The notes: a model not told the origin generated them from the letters alone. DNA of 39,249 nt from Firmicutes bacterium UBA5473 (GCA_002427165.1 DIQB01000043.1:7293-46541), one strand, 5' to 3'. Numbered from the stretch's first letter, positions 23,443-32,528 are shown. A program made the numbers and translations.

Positions 23443-23925
23443 CTAGCTGGCTTTTCCCAACTCTCTGTCGAGTCTGCGCCTTAACAATTCAATTTCTACC
23501 GTATGTTCACCTAAAACTTCTAAAACAGCACTCTGATACGGGTTCAGCCTGATTATTTCCTGATTTTGATCAGATTTTGCTTCCAGTTGTAACAACTCTA
23601 CTCTGGCTTGCAAATTGCAAATCTGTCCCTCTATTTTCTCAACTTTTGCCTCTATCTGGGACAATCTAGTTTCAACATCAAAGGAACGTTCCTCAATATC
23701 TACAGCATCCGCAAGTCGAACATCAATGCCTTTGAGTCTAATTCCCAAGTTCACAAGCCTAGCTACAACTTCCGCAAACTTGGCATCAACTTTTGGTCGA
23801 AAGCTTTTCAGCTCTTCTTCTAGCCTATCAAACCTTTTTCCTGTCTGTTCACGAAATGACGAAAATTCATCGGCCAACGTTCCTAGCCGGGAGGCAATAG
23901 ATTCCAGTAGCTGCCTGTCTGTCAA
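23443..23925 (-). CDS. Coiled-coil protein of unknown function (160 aa)
   Basis: I do not recognise the family. The protein is predicted to be almost wholly coiled coil: repeated ERF/RLE and LSQIEAKVEKIEGQICNLQARVELL-type heptads span residues 10-118, then a short linker (LNPYQSAVLEVL) and a final helix ending RRRLDRELGKAS. No membrane segment or signal peptide. It probably starts at a TTG preceded by GAGGGAG. It lies 119 bases after the ABC exporter genes and ends in a powerful terminator. Similar short proteins are often annotated only as hypothetical. Confidence 0.6.
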   Translation of the reverse strand: MTDRQLLESIASRLGTLADEFSSFREQTGKRFDRLEEELKSFRPKVDAKFAEVVARLVNLGIRLKGIDVRLADAVDIEERSFDVETRLSQIEAKVEKIEGQICNLQARVELLQLEAKSDQNQEIIRLNPYQSAVLEVLGEHTVEIELLRRRLDRELGKAS

Positions 23926-24044
23926 TACCCATCAACTCCCTCTTTTTTATGGGCCTATCTCCGCTATGAAATTCGCACCGCTATGTTGCCCATATTCAAA
24001 ATTCGAGAGGGCTTGTGGGATCTCCTGCCAAGTTGCAGAGATTT

Positions 24045-25856
24045 TCATGCTAATGCTTGATTGGTTGTTGCCAGATTATGGTAAAAACCACGAGCCTCGA
24101 GGAGCTCATCGTGGGTTCCCCGCTCAATAATTTCCCCATGATTAATTACCAAAATCTCATCAGCATCCCGGATCGTGCTGAGCCTATGAGCAATGATAAA
24201 GCTTGTGCGACCCTGCATCAGCTTTTCCATGGCCTCTTGCAGATGCATCTCTGTACGGGTATCAACACTGCTGGTGGCCTCATCTAAAATCAGAATTGCA
24301 GGATCTGCTAAAATTGCTCGAGCAATAGTGAGAAGCTGACGTTGTCCCTGGCTCAGATTCCCACCCTCCTCAGATAAGATCGTATCGTAGCCTTGAGGAA
24401 GCCTCTGAATAAAACCATGGGCGTTTGCCATTTTCGCTGCCTCCTCCACCTGTTCGTCTGAGGCAGCGAGCCTACCGTAGCGAATGTTCTCCCTCACTGT
24501 ATCAGAAAAAAGATAAGCATCCTGCAGCACAACCCCCAAAGATTCCCGGAGGCGATCTTTGCTCATGGTTTTAATCTCCTGGCCATCTAAAAGAATGCTC
24601 CCTGTATCCACCTCATAGAAGCGAGTGAGGAGGTTAATAATTGTGGTCTTCCCGGCACCTGTTGGCCCCACAAGGGCAATTCTCTGCCCTGGGCGCGCCT
24701 GCAAATTAATCTTCTTAAGCACGGGCTCTCCTGCCCGATAGCCAAAAGATACATCCCGAAACTCCACTTCCCCCAAAATTGTGTCGGGCCGATGTGCACC
24801 GTCTTTGGCTTCTGCCTCCTCATCCATAATTTCAAACACCCGCTCAGCCCCAGCGAGGCCAGACTGAATCAGGTTAAACTGATTTGCCAGCTCATTTATG
24901 GGACGGGCAAACTGGCGGGAATAGTTCAAGAAGCTCGCGATCACACCTACGGAGAGGGAACCTTTGATGGCCAGCCAGCCGCCAGAGCCTGCAACCAAGG
25001 CAAAACTCAGGTTATTGACAACCAGCATCAAAGGTGGAATTAGCCCTGAAAAAATCTGGGCCCGAATCCCCACATCACGCAAATTATTATTCAGCTGGTC
25101 AAACTCCTCTTGGGCCCTTCTTTCGCGACTGAAAGCCTTCACAATTCGCTGCCCTGTTATTGTCTCCTCAATGTACCCATTGAGCTGGCCTAGCTGCGTT
25201 TGCTGGGCCCCGAAGTACTTGCGGGTGTGGGCTGCAATCTTGGCTGTGAGAAAAATACCAAGGGGAATTGACACTAGACTCAGACCTGTGAGCAAGGGAC
25301 TGAGCCAGATCATCATCCCCAAAGAGCCCAAAACTGTAATCGTACTTGAAAAAAATTGCGTAATGCTTTGGTTCAGCGTGTTATTAATAACCTCCACATC
25401 ATTTGTCAGCCTGCTCATCAACTCCCCATGGGGCCTGGCATCGAAATAAACCAAAGGTAGGGTCTGGAGCTTAGCAAAGAGCTCTTCCCGTAGCTGCCGC
25501 ACAGTATTTTGGGAAACCGCTGCCATCAGATAGGTCTGCAGCCAGGTAAAAAGTGCACTGATGCTGTAGATTAAAAGGAGCGAGAGCGCGATCTGCCACA
25601 AACGCTGAAAATCAACTGCACCCCTGCCCCCTGCCATGGCATCAATCCCCCGACCAATAAAATAGGGTCCCATCAATGACAGGGCTGAACTTGTCAATAC
25701 CAACAGAAAAACAACTATCAGTTCTCTTTTTTGTTTGCCTAAAAAAAACCACAGTCTCCTGAATGTGCCCTTAAAATCCCGTGCCTTACCCCCAGGGCCC
25801 AAGAGCCCTCTGTGCCGTCCACCGCGAAAGCCCAAAGGAGGCCTTTGCCTTGACAT
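24045..25856 (-). CDS. ABC exporter, fused permease/ATPase, canonical-site subunit
   Basis: A 603-residue half-transporter of the BmrD/TM288-like kind. After a basic Gly/Arg-rich N terminus come six membrane helices and a cytoplasmic ATPase: Walker A GPTGAGKTT, signature LSQGQRQLL (variant of LSGGQ), Walker B ILILDEATSSVD with the catalytic Glu, and H-loop IIAHRLST. It pairs with the degenerate-site subunit upstream as a heterodimeric drug or lipid exporter. The ATG at 25856 shares its A with the partner's TAA (TAATG), giving strict translational coupling; an earlier in-frame start lies inside the partner. Confidence 0.93.
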   Translation of the reverse strand: MSRQRPPLGFRGGRHRGLLGPGGKARDFKGTFRRLWFFLGKQKRELIVVFLLVLTSSALSLMGPYFIGRGIDAMAGGRGAVDFQRLWQIALSLLLIYSISALFTWLQTYLMAAVSQNTVRQLREELFAKLQTLPLVYFDARPHGELMSRLTNDVEVINNTLNQSITQFFSSTITVLGSLGMMIWLSPLLTGLSLVSIPLGIFLTAKIAAHTRKYFGAQQTQLGQLNGYIEETITGQRIVKAFSRERRAQEEFDQLNNNLRDVGIRAQIFSGLIPPLMLVVNNLSFALVAGSGGWLAIKGSLSVGVIASFLNYSRQFARPINELANQFNLIQSGLAGAERVFEIMDEEAEAKDGAHRPDTILGEVEFRDVSFGYRAGEPVLKKINLQARPGQRIALVGPTGAGKTTIINLLTRFYEVDTGSILLDGQEIKTMSKDRLRESLGVVLQDAYLFSDTVRENIRYGRLAASDEQVEEAAKMANAHGFIQRLPQGYDTILSEEGGNLSQGQRQLLTIARAILADPAILILDEATSSVDTRTEMHLQEAMEKLMQGRTSFIIAHRLSTIRDADEILVINHGEIIERGTHDELLEARGFYHNLATTNQALA

Positions 25857-27580
25857 TAAACCGCCTCCTCTCCCAGCTGTGATCTGCAAATCTCCCTGTA
25901 GGCGGGGCTTTCCTCCAGAAGCTCTGGGTGGCTTCCCATAGCTGAAATCCGCCCCTCTTCCAAAACAATAATTTTATCCGCCTCCAGGACGCTGCTGATC
26001 CGCTGCGCGATGATAAACGTAGTCTGCTTCTGTGGTCTTCCTCGCAACGCCTCCTGGATTCGAGCCTCAGTGCCAAGATCAACTGCACTGGTACTGTCGT
26101 CGAGGATTAAAATTTGCGGCTTTTTCAAAAGAGCCCTGGCAATAGCCAGCCGCTGCTTCTGCCCGCCTGAAAGATTTACTCCCCTCTGGCCCAAGATGGT
26201 ATCGTAGCCTAGGGGAAAACTCATGATAAAATCATGTGCCTGCGCCGCTTTCGCCGCAGCTATAACCTCATCGGCTGTGGCCTCCTCCCTGCCCCAACGG
26301 ATGTTTTCGGCGATGGTGCCTGAAAAGAGAATAGACTCTTGAGACACAAGACCAATCTTTTGCCGTAGTGTCATTAGCTCTAGATCCCGCACATCCACCC
26401 CATCCACCAGCAGGCTGCCCTCTGAAACATCATAAAATCTCGAGATAAGATTGACCAGTGTAGTTTTGCCAGCACCTGTGGTGCCCAAGATAGCAACCCT
26501 CTCACCTGGCTTGGCAATAAATGAGACCTCCTCCAGCACAGGCTTGCTCCCGGGCCTGTATTGAAAAGAGACATTCCGAAACTCCACCTGTCCCCCAGGA
26601 CCCGCTGGGTCCTGGGGGAAGGCTGGATCTACAATCTGGGGCTTGGTCTCTAAGACCTCTGCCACCCTTAGGGCTGATGCTTTAGCCCTGGAGACCATCA
26701 TCAGCATAAACGCCACCATCATCAGGGAAAAAAGGATTTGCGTCAGGTAGTTGATGAAAGCCATTACCTGCCCTACCTGCATCTGCCCCTGATCCACTTT
26801 CAGGCCCCCAAACCAAATAACAGCCACAATACTCAGGTTCATGATCAAGAAAATAGCAGGCATCATCAGGCCCACCACCCTTTGCGCCTGGATCCCAGTG
26901 GCTGCTAGCTCACCGTTTGCTTGCCGAAACCTTTCATTTTCGTAATCTGCCCGTACAAAGGCCTTCACTACCCTAACTCCTGAGAGATTCTCCCCGATTA
27001 CGCTATTTACCCCATCAAGCTTCCTCTGTACAGTAGCAAATAGGGGAAATCCCTTTTTCAGTACCACAGCGAGAATCACAACCATCAACGGCACTGCGAT
27101 CAAGAGCACCGATGCCAAGCTGGGATTAATATAGAGAGCCATGATGATCCCGCCTATAGAGAGCAGTGGCGCCCGGACCATGATCCTCTGCATGGCCAAA
27201 ACCACGCCTTGCAACTGGGTAACGTCGTTTGTAAGGCGAGTGATCAAAGATGCTGTCTTAAACTGATCTAAGTTAGCAAAGGACAAAGACTGCACCTTGG
27301 CAAACAAACCCGAGCGTAGATCTGTGCCGAAATTCTGGGAAACAATGCTGGCAAAATAGGTGCAGCCCATCCCCCCTAGCACACCCACCAAAGCCGCACC
27401 AATCATCAGGGCCCCAGTGCGGAGGATCAAAGATAGATCTCCCCCTTGAATTCCCAGATCCACGATCCTTGCCATGAGGATGGGTTGGGCTAGGTCTGCT
27501 GCCACCTCCAGAAGCAACAGGGAAGGTGCCAGTAGGGCTGCACGCCAGTAAGGTTTGAGGTAGGCAAAAAGTTTTCTCAA
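25856..27580 (-). CDS. ABC exporter, fused permease/ATPase, degenerate-site subunit
   Basis: A 574-residue half-transporter with six membrane helices and an ATPase: Walker A GTTGAGKTT, intact signature LSGGQKQRL, but Walker B is ILILDDSTSAVD (Asp instead of the catalytic Glu) and the H-loop is IIAQRISS (Gln instead of His). This is the degenerate site of heterodimeric exporters such as TM287/288 or BmrCD; the partner's variant signature completes that site. Probable TTG start with GGAGGG. It lies 39 bases after marR and is presumably under its control. Confidence 0.93.
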   Translation of the reverse strand: MRKLFAYLKPYWRAALLAPSLLLLEVAADLAQPILMARIVDLGIQGGDLSLILRTGALMIGAALVGVLGGMGCTYFASIVSQNFGTDLRSGLFAKVQSLSFANLDQFKTASLITRLTNDVTQLQGVVLAMQRIMVRAPLLSIGGIIMALYINPSLASVLLIAVPLMVVILAVVLKKGFPLFATVQRKLDGVNSVIGENLSGVRVVKAFVRADYENERFRQANGELAATGIQAQRVVGLMMPAIFLIMNLSIVAVIWFGGLKVDQGQMQVGQVMAFINYLTQILFSLMMVAFMLMMVSRAKASALRVAEVLETKPQIVDPAFPQDPAGPGGQVEFRNVSFQYRPGSKPVLEEVSFIAKPGERVAILGTTGAGKTTLVNLISRFYDVSEGSLLVDGVDVRDLELMTLRQKIGLVSQESILFSGTIAENIRWGREEATADEVIAAAKAAQAHDFIMSFPLGYDTILGQRGVNLSGGQKQRLAIARALLKKPQILILDDSTSAVDLGTEARIQEALRGRPQKQTTFIIAQRISSVLEADKIIVLEEGRISAMGSHPELLEESPAYREICRSQLGEEAV

Positions 27581-27619
27581 GCAAAATACCCTCCATCTAA
27601 TAATCTCAACAGGCAGAAG

Positions 27620-28051
27620 TTATTCTTTTTTTAAGTTGTCCCGCAGCCGCTGTAGGTAGCCCCTGAGCTGTTCCCGCTCCCTGGAGCTGAAGCCATGGAG
27701 GCTCTCTTGATCTAAAGTTTTGAGAACAGCTTCAACCTGCGGCTGAAGCTGTCTCCCCTTCTCTGTAAGGTAGACCCGGGAGACCCTCAGATCTTCGGTG
27801 TCCACTTTGCGCTGAATAAATCCAGCTCGCTCCATCCGCTGGAGCATCACCGTGATTGTTGCGGGCCGCAGCTGAGTTTTTTCAGCTAACTCCTTTTGTG
27901 TCCTCCCATCCTGCCTCCAGAGGAGATACAAAATCCAAGGCTGGCCTGGATAGAGACCTAGCTGCCCCAAAAGGAAATGTAGCCTTTGGTAATGAAACCT
28001 AACAACCTCGGCAAATAAAAAACCCATTGAAGCTTGTTCATTAAAACCCAT
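27620..28051 (-). CDS. MarR family transcriptional regulator
   Basis: A 143-residue winged-helix repressor: recognition region KELAEKTQLRPATITVMLQRME, then the wing AGFIQRKVDTEDLRVSRVYLTEKG with its Asp-Arg pair, and terminal dimerisation helices. It heads the exporter operon, the usual layout for ligand-relieved control of a pump. A start at 28051 is preferred (GAGGTG just upstream); a TTG 15 bases earlier has no RBS. A palindrome near its promoter is the likely operator. Confidence 0.9.
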   Translation of the reverse strand: MGFNEQASMGFLFAEVVRFHYQRLHFLLGQLGLYPGQPWILYLLWRQDGRTQKELAEKTQLRPATITVMLQRMERAGFIQRKVDTEDLRVSRVYLTEKGRQLQPQVEAVLKTLDQESLHGFSSREREQLRGYLQRLRDNLKKE

Positions 28052-28087
28052 TATGCACCTCATCAATTAACCGTTTTAATTTATCGA

Positions 28088-28143
28088 CTTAGTTAGCCGT
28101 CTAAGTTTATTGGTATCATAGCATTGCCAAAGCTTGTAGTCAA
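28088..28143 (-). promoter_or_regulatory. Promoter and MarR-type operator of the exporter operon
   Basis: On the minus strand TTGACT, 17 bases and TATGAT (28115-28143), a near-consensus promoter. The inverted repeat CTTAG-N8-CTAAG (28088-28105) lies at the expected transcription start, so the repressor could block its own operon. Confidence 0.65.
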
Positions 28144-28224
28144 CGGAAAGACAAAAAAATGCCAAGCACACCCCTCAATTAACCCAGAGCCAAAACCCTT
28201 CTATACCCCCTCTTCAGGACAAAA

Positions 28225-28301
28225 GTAGCCCTGCCCTCTGGAAGGGCGCCTCACCAGAGCCATGAGGCGCCAAAACTTTGGATTCCCAGACGGGAAGGGC
28301 T
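28225..28301 (-). other. Structured intergenic segment downstream of ahcY
   Basis: Four mutually close inverted repeats: AGCCC/GGGCT outside, GCCCT/AGGGC, a perfect nine-base GGCGCCTCA/TGAGGCGCC, and TTCCC/GGGAA. They would fold into a branched RNA; the second and third arms partly compete. The minus strand continues ACTTTTG, a weak U tract, so it could be the ahcY terminator, but the structure is more elaborate than a terminator needs. Confidence 0.4.
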
Positions 28302-28367
28302 TTGCATAAATAAATACTGCTCGCTCCGTACCACCTAACTCAAGGTAGGGGAGCAGGTGGAGGACTC

Positions 28368-29621
28368 TCATGTTCCTAGCTGCCAGGAGGAGAGATATCT
28401 TTTCTGCTCTGCAGTTAAGGTATCAATGGTAAGACCCATGCTCTCTAGTTTCAGCCTGGCGATGCGGCTGTCCAGCTCCTCAGGCACAGCTAGCACCCCA
28501 GGTGCAATTTTTTCAGGATTAGTGTAGAGCCAGTGGGCAGAGAGTGCTTGATTGGCAAAGCTCATATCCATCACAACTGCAGGGTGCCCCTCGGCACCGG
28601 AAAGATTCACCAGCCTCCCCTGAGAGAGGAGATAAATTCTGCGATCTCCTAGGGTATACTCATCAACGCCCCCCCGCACCTCCCGGACAGCTGAGGCGAG
28701 CTCACTGAGGGCTTTGGTATTGATCTCCACATCAAAGTGGCCACTGTTTGCTAAAATCGCGCCATCTCGCATCTTTGGAAAGTGATGAGCGTCAATTACA
28801 TTGATATCTCCGGTAACAGTCACAAAAACCTCGCCTATTGGGGCAGCTTCACTCATCGGCATTACCCTGTAGCCATCCATCACAGCCTCCAGAGCCTTTA
28901 GAGGATCCACCTCAGTGACGATCACATTCGCTCCCATGCCGCGGGCTCTTAGAGCCAGGCCCTTGCCACAATAGCCATAACCTGCCACCACAAAGATCTT
29001 CCCTGCTAGAAGATGATTTGTCAGGCGCAAGATGCCGTCAATTGTAGACTGGCCTGTGCCATAGCGGTTATCGAAAAGATGCTTGGTGTAGGCATCGTTC
29101 ACTGCCACAATTGGATATTTAAGCTCGCCATCCTGGGCCATGGCCCGCAGACGAATGACGCCTGTGGTTGTCTCCTCGGTACCGCCTAGCATGGCCGCTG
29201 CTTGCTTGGGAAAGCGACTGTGGAGAGTCGAGACCAGATCCGCACCATCATCCATGGTAAGTTGGGGCTCTATAGCCAGCACCTGCTCGAGGTGCTGGTA
29301 GTATGTATCCCGATCCTCGCCCCGGATAGCATAGGTAGCGATCCCATAGACCTCGCCTAGAGCCGCTGCCACATCATCCTGGGTGCTGAGTGGATTGGAA
29401 GCGCAGAGGGCAACCTGGGCCCCAGCATTTGCCAGCACACGCATTAGGTTCGCAGTCTCTGTGGTCACGTGGAGGCAGGCGGCAATTTTAAGGCCCTCAA
29501 GGGGCTTTGTTTGCTCCCACTGCCGATTGATCTCCTCGAGAACACGCATCTGCTGCTGAGCCCATTCAATCCGCCTTACCCCCTCTGGAGCCAAGGCGGG
29601 ATCTAGGTAATGTCCGTGCAT
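28368..29621 (-). CDS. ahcY: Adenosylhomocysteinase
   Basis: Hydrolyses S-adenosylhomocysteine to homocysteine and adenosine, regenerating methylation capacity. The 417-residue protein has HVTTETANLMRVL, CASNPLSTQDDVAAAL, the catalytic VNDAYTKHLFDNRYGTGQS stretch (Lys, Asp) and the NAD-binding VAGYGYCGKGLALRARGMG. It lacks the extra insert and C-terminal Tyr-rich tail of long eukaryotic-type enzymes and resembles the short archaeal/thermophile form. The ATG overlaps the mtnP stop (TAATG). Many Bacillota use Pfs/LuxS instead. Confidence 0.95.
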   Translation of the reverse strand: MHGHYLDPALAPEGVRRIEWAQQQMRVLEEINRQWEQTKPLEGLKIAACLHVTTETANLMRVLANAGAQVALCASNPLSTQDDVAAALGEVYGIATYAIRGEDRDTYYQHLEQVLAIEPQLTMDDGADLVSTLHSRFPKQAAAMLGGTEETTTGVIRLRAMAQDGELKYPIVAVNDAYTKHLFDNRYGTGQSTIDGILRLTNHLLAGKIFVVAGYGYCGKGLALRARGMGANVIVTEVDPLKALEAVMDGYRVMPMSEAAPIGEVFVTVTGDINVIDAHHFPKMRDGAILANSGHFDVEINTKALSELASAVREVRGGVDEYTLGDRRIYLLSQGRLVNLSGAEGHPAVVMDMSFANQALSAHWLYTNPEKIAPGVLAVPEELDSRIARLKLESMGLTIDTLTAEQKRYLSSWQLGT

Positions 29622-30424
29622 TAGCTCTCCCCCCTGGCTGTTTTTAGGGCAGAGGCACAGCTGCAATCCTGCTTTTGCGGCAACTTTGCAATTGCCCGAA
29701 AAAGCAGGGCCCGGAGCTTTTCAATATTTTGCTGGAAAACCTCCATCACAGCCTCGTGGCTTACAGGTTCTAAATTAGGCTCCCCTTCCAAACCCACATC
29801 ATAATCTGTGATCAGGGAAATATTAGCATAGCACATTTCCAGTTCCCGGGCCAAGATCGCCTCTGGATACTGGGTCATATTGATTACCTGCCAGCCGTGG
29901 CTCCGGAACTCTGCGCTTTCAGCCCTAGTTGAAAAGCGCGGCCCATTGACCACCACCACTGTGCCCTGGCTATGGCAGGGGATCTCCAGCTCCTTGGCGC
30001 TTGCGATAGCCAGCTGCCGCAACTGAGGACAATATGGATCCGAAGCCCCAATATGGGTGGTGATGGGGCCGTCGAAAAAAGTATCACGTCTACCCCAGGT
30101 ACGATTGGCAAACTGATCGCAAATCACAAAATCACCGGGCTTCATTTTGGGCTCAAGGCTGCCTGCAGCGCAGGGGCCAAACACCCACTTCACACCCAAT
30201 TGCTTCATGGCAGCGAGATTAGCCCTGTAATTAATCATATGAGGCGGCAGCTGATGATCCTTGCCATGGCGGGGCAAGAACGCCACCTTGCGGCCTGCAA
30301 TTGTGGTGAGGATCAACTTATCGCTAGGAGCGCCATAGGGTGTTTCGATGGCAACTTCCTTGCATTCCCCTTCAGCGAAAGTATAAAAACCTGAACCGCC
30401 AAAAATTCCAACTTCTGCTTGCAT
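29621..30424 (-). CDS. mtnP: S-methyl-5'-thioadenosine phosphorylase (MtnP family)
   Basis: Cleaves methylthioadenosine, the by-product of polyamine and other SAM uses, with phosphate. The 267-residue protein shows GIFGGSGFYTF, FLPRHGKDHQLPPHMINYRANL (phosphate and nucleoside contacts), GTVVVVNGPRFSTRAES and NMTQYPEAILARELEMCY, then DYDVGLEG. The Asp-Tyr-Asp at this last motif points to adenine-type purines rather than methylthioinosine, though I cannot be certain. RBS GAGGAGG; coupled to ahcY, so both SAM by-products are dealt with by one transcript. Confidence 0.93.
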   Translation of the reverse strand: MQAEVGIFGGSGFYTFAEGECKEVAIETPYGAPSDKLILTTIAGRKVAFLPRHGKDHQLPPHMINYRANLAAMKQLGVKWVFGPCAAGSLEPKMKPGDFVICDQFANRTWGRRDTFFDGPITTHIGASDPYCPQLRQLAIASAKELEIPCHSQGTVVVVNGPRFSTRAESAEFRSHGWQVINMTQYPEAILARELEMCYANISLITDYDVGLEGEPNLEPVSHEAVMEVFQQNIEKLRALLFRAIAKLPQKQDCSCASALKTARGES

Positions 30425-30490
30425 CTGTCTTCCTCCTCGCAAATAGTGTACCCCTTTTTAGATTCGCCCCCTGCCAGTTCTTTCCTGCTT

Positions 30491-31402
30491 TTAAGCAATT
30501 AGCGCGATGATCAAAGGTAGAGTAATAGCAGATAGCATCGTGGTCAGGAGAGTGCTAGCCGAGGCCAATTCCACATCCCCATCCACTTGCGCAGCGATTA
30601 CTGTAATCATAGACGAGCCGGGCATGGCAGTGATCACCGTTGCCACCTGAACTAAGAGCTGTGGCAGTGCAAACTGGCTCAAGAGGTAAAAAACACCTAC
30701 TGGCACCGCGATCAGCCGCAAAAAAGAGAGGGTTAAAAGCAAGACCCATTGGCGTTTATTTGCCCCTGTAAAACGCAGCTGCGATCCCACCACCAGCATG
30801 GCCAAGGGGATAGTGGCAGCTCCCAGCTGCCCTAAAATCGTAGACAAAAAGCTTGGCAGTTGCCAATGAAATCCAAAGAAAAATAGACCCACAATAGCAG
30901 CAAGGCCAGGTGGGCTCAGTAGCTTTCGCCAGTCGCCGAGGCCATCTCGGGAAAGGAGCCAAAGGCCTACTGTCCAAAGTAAAAATTCATGGGAGAGATT
31001 AAAAAGGGCCCCTAAAAACGCGCCGTGCTCTCCCCAGAGGGCGAAACAAACTGGCAGGCCCATAAAGCCAGCATTGCCAAAGGTCATTTGAAAGGTAAAT
31101 ACAGCCCGCTCACCATGGCTCCAGTGGATGAGCTTGCCAAGGGCTTGTCCAAGAAAAAAGCTCCCCAAACGCAGAAAAAGCCCTAGGAAAACAGCGATAA
31201 TCCCTGTTCTGAGGGCACCTGTGCTGGGGGGCATATTTGTTGATGTCAGCACCAGAGCAGGAAGGGTGAAATAGATCAGGATATTGACTAGGGTTTTCTG
31301 CCCTCCCTCTGTGATGAGTCCTTTCTTTTTGCCTAGGACTCCGAGAAAAATTAAGATTAACAATGATGCGATTTGCTGAAAAGAGACAAGATAACTTGTC
31401 AT
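30491..31402 (-). CDS. AEC family transporter (auxin efflux carrier-like permease)
   Basis: A 303-residue integral membrane protein with about ten hydrophobic helices in two five-helix halves. The family's hallmark is seen in FGNAGFMGLPVCFALWGEHG and, in the second half, ITAMPGSSMITVIAAQ. Bacterial members move malate or other small organic acids, or unknown solutes. The ATG at 31402 has GGGGAG seven bases upstream. It lies 66 bases before mtnP with no terminator between, so it may share that transcript. Confidence 0.88.
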   Translation of the reverse strand: MTSYLVSFQQIASLLILIFLGVLGKKKGLITEGGQKTLVNILIYFTLPALVLTSTNMPPSTGALRTGIIAVFLGLFLRLGSFFLGQALGKLIHWSHGERAVFTFQMTFGNAGFMGLPVCFALWGEHGAFLGALFNLSHEFLLWTVGLWLLSRDGLGDWRKLLSPPGLAAIVGLFFFGFHWQLPSFLSTILGQLGAATIPLAMLVVGSQLRFTGANKRQWVLLLTLSFLRLIAVPVGVFYLLSQFALPQLLVQVATVITAMPGSSMITVIAAQVDGDVELASASTLLTTMLSAITLPLIIALIA

Positions 31403-31414
31403 AGCTTCACTCCC

Positions 31415-31439
31415 CAAAAAAAATAGGAGCAAATGCTCC
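31415..31439 (-). terminator. Terminator after the Spo0E-like gene
   Basis: GGAGCA/TGCTCC six-pair stem with a two-base loop followed by TATTTTTTTT on the minus strand, immediately upstream of the permease RBS. Confidence 0.7.
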
Positions 31440-31455
31440 AAAGTCAAAATTGTGT

Positions 31456-31638
31456 TTAGCTGCGCTCTTGTTGAGACGACTTAGGAAAAACTGCGGCCAG
31501 AAGCTCGTCCATTTTACCGTCTATACTGCCGAGCTGCTCCGTGTGAAGGCAGTTTGGCGCCTTAATGTTCAGGTCACAAATCCGTTGACGGAGCTTGTCA
31601 AGCTCTTTTTCTGCCTCCGCCAAATCTAATTTTTTCAT
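31456..31638 (-). CDS. Spo0E-like aspartyl-phosphate phosphatase (tentative)
   Basis: A 60-residue helical protein with the outline of the Spo0E family: an N-terminal helix (EKELDKLRQRICDL), a short Pro/Cys-containing loop and a second helix IDGKMDELLAAVF, in which the Met-Asp aligns with the family's Leu-Asp. The usual Ser of the S-x2-L-D motif is replaced by Asp. If genuine, it would dephosphorylate Spo0A~P and delay sporulation. The RBS is weak. It lies between the SigH-like gene and a terminator. Another small helical role is possible. Confidence 0.45.
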   Translation of the reverse strand: MKKLDLAEAEKELDKLRQRICDLNIKAPNCLHTEQLGSIDGKMDELLAAVFPKSSQQERS

Positions 31639-31769
31639 AATCCAGTTACTCTCGCTCCTCTCTACCCTTCCTTAAAAGAACTTCTTATAGTTTCGCCATC
31701 ATTCCTGTAAATCCTTCCCAAATAAATACAATTTACAATACCGTAACAAAACGCCACCAAGCTACAAGT

Positions 31770-32450
31770 TTACAGGGCGCTGCATTTCAAAGGCAGGTAA
31801 AGATCCTTGCGTTTGCGAACCTTTTGCGGAACCTGAGGGCTCAAAAGAGAACCATACTCATCGATGATCCGCTTCACCTTCACCTTCACCCGAGTCCGGG
31901 CGTTATCCACAACTTTAGCCTCTACACCTAAAGTGAATTCGATCTCACTTGAAGAGTAACCTGCCATGATTAAATTCACCACTGCATATTCTAACAAAGA
32001 CAGATGGTTATGCAGTACCTGATTGATCTTTTCCTGAGCAAAGCGATCCTCGGCAATCCATTGGGGATCAACCTCCTCACCCTCCACCAGATCCATCACC
32101 GTCCTGGTCTCTTCTTGATTCACAAAGCTATAGAGGGAAATGGCATCGTTGAGTAGCTTGTGCTTGTTGCCAGTGGTGAGCTTAATTATGTTATAGATCT
32201 TCCGCAAAATGCACAGATAGGCAAAGGAACTAAATTTCACCTGATATTTTTGGGGATTGTATTCTTGAATTGCTGCCAGAAAGCCAATGATCCCCTCCTG
32301 AATTAAATCGTCGTGATCCATAAAGCTGGCATAGTGCTTGCGCACAATGTATTTAATCAGTGGCAAATACCTCTGAATCAGCTCCTCCTTTGCAGCTGGA
32401 TCCTGTTGTTTTCCCCTATTTATCAATTCCAACTCGCTGGGCTCATGCAT
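31770..32450 (-). CDS. Sigma-70 family sigma factor, SigH-like
   Basis: A 226-residue sigma factor. Region 2 is clear (YLPLIKYIVRKHY, HDDLIQEGIIGFLAAIQEY, KFSSFAYLCILRKIYNIIK, with the SigH-like KHKLLNDAISLYSF after it). Region 4 is YSSSEIEFTLGVEAKVVDNARTRVKVKV, close to the SigH pattern (K-x-V-D-N-A). It lacks regions 1.1 and 3. The basic C-terminal tail is unusual. RBS GGGGGG. It is divergent from a LexA-fold protein across a 200-base region carrying paired repeats, so that protein may regulate it or be its target. Confidence 0.8.
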   Translation of the reverse strand: MHEPSELELINRGKQQDPAAKEELIQRYLPLIKYIVRKHYASFMDHDDLIQEGIIGFLAAIQEYNPQKYQVKFSSFAYLCILRKIYNIIKLTTGNKHKLLNDAISLYSFVNQEETRTVMDLVEGEEVDPQWIAEDRFAQEKINQVLHNHLSLLEYAVVNLIMAGYSSSEIEFTLGVEAKVVDNARTRVKVKVKRIIDEYGSLLSPQVPQKVRKRKDLYLPLKCSAL

Positions 32451-32528
32451 GCTAGCTACCCCCCCAGGCTTGTTCTTATTTAATATATATGGGAGGGGAA
32501 GGAAAAATATTACCTTTTTGGCCTATTT

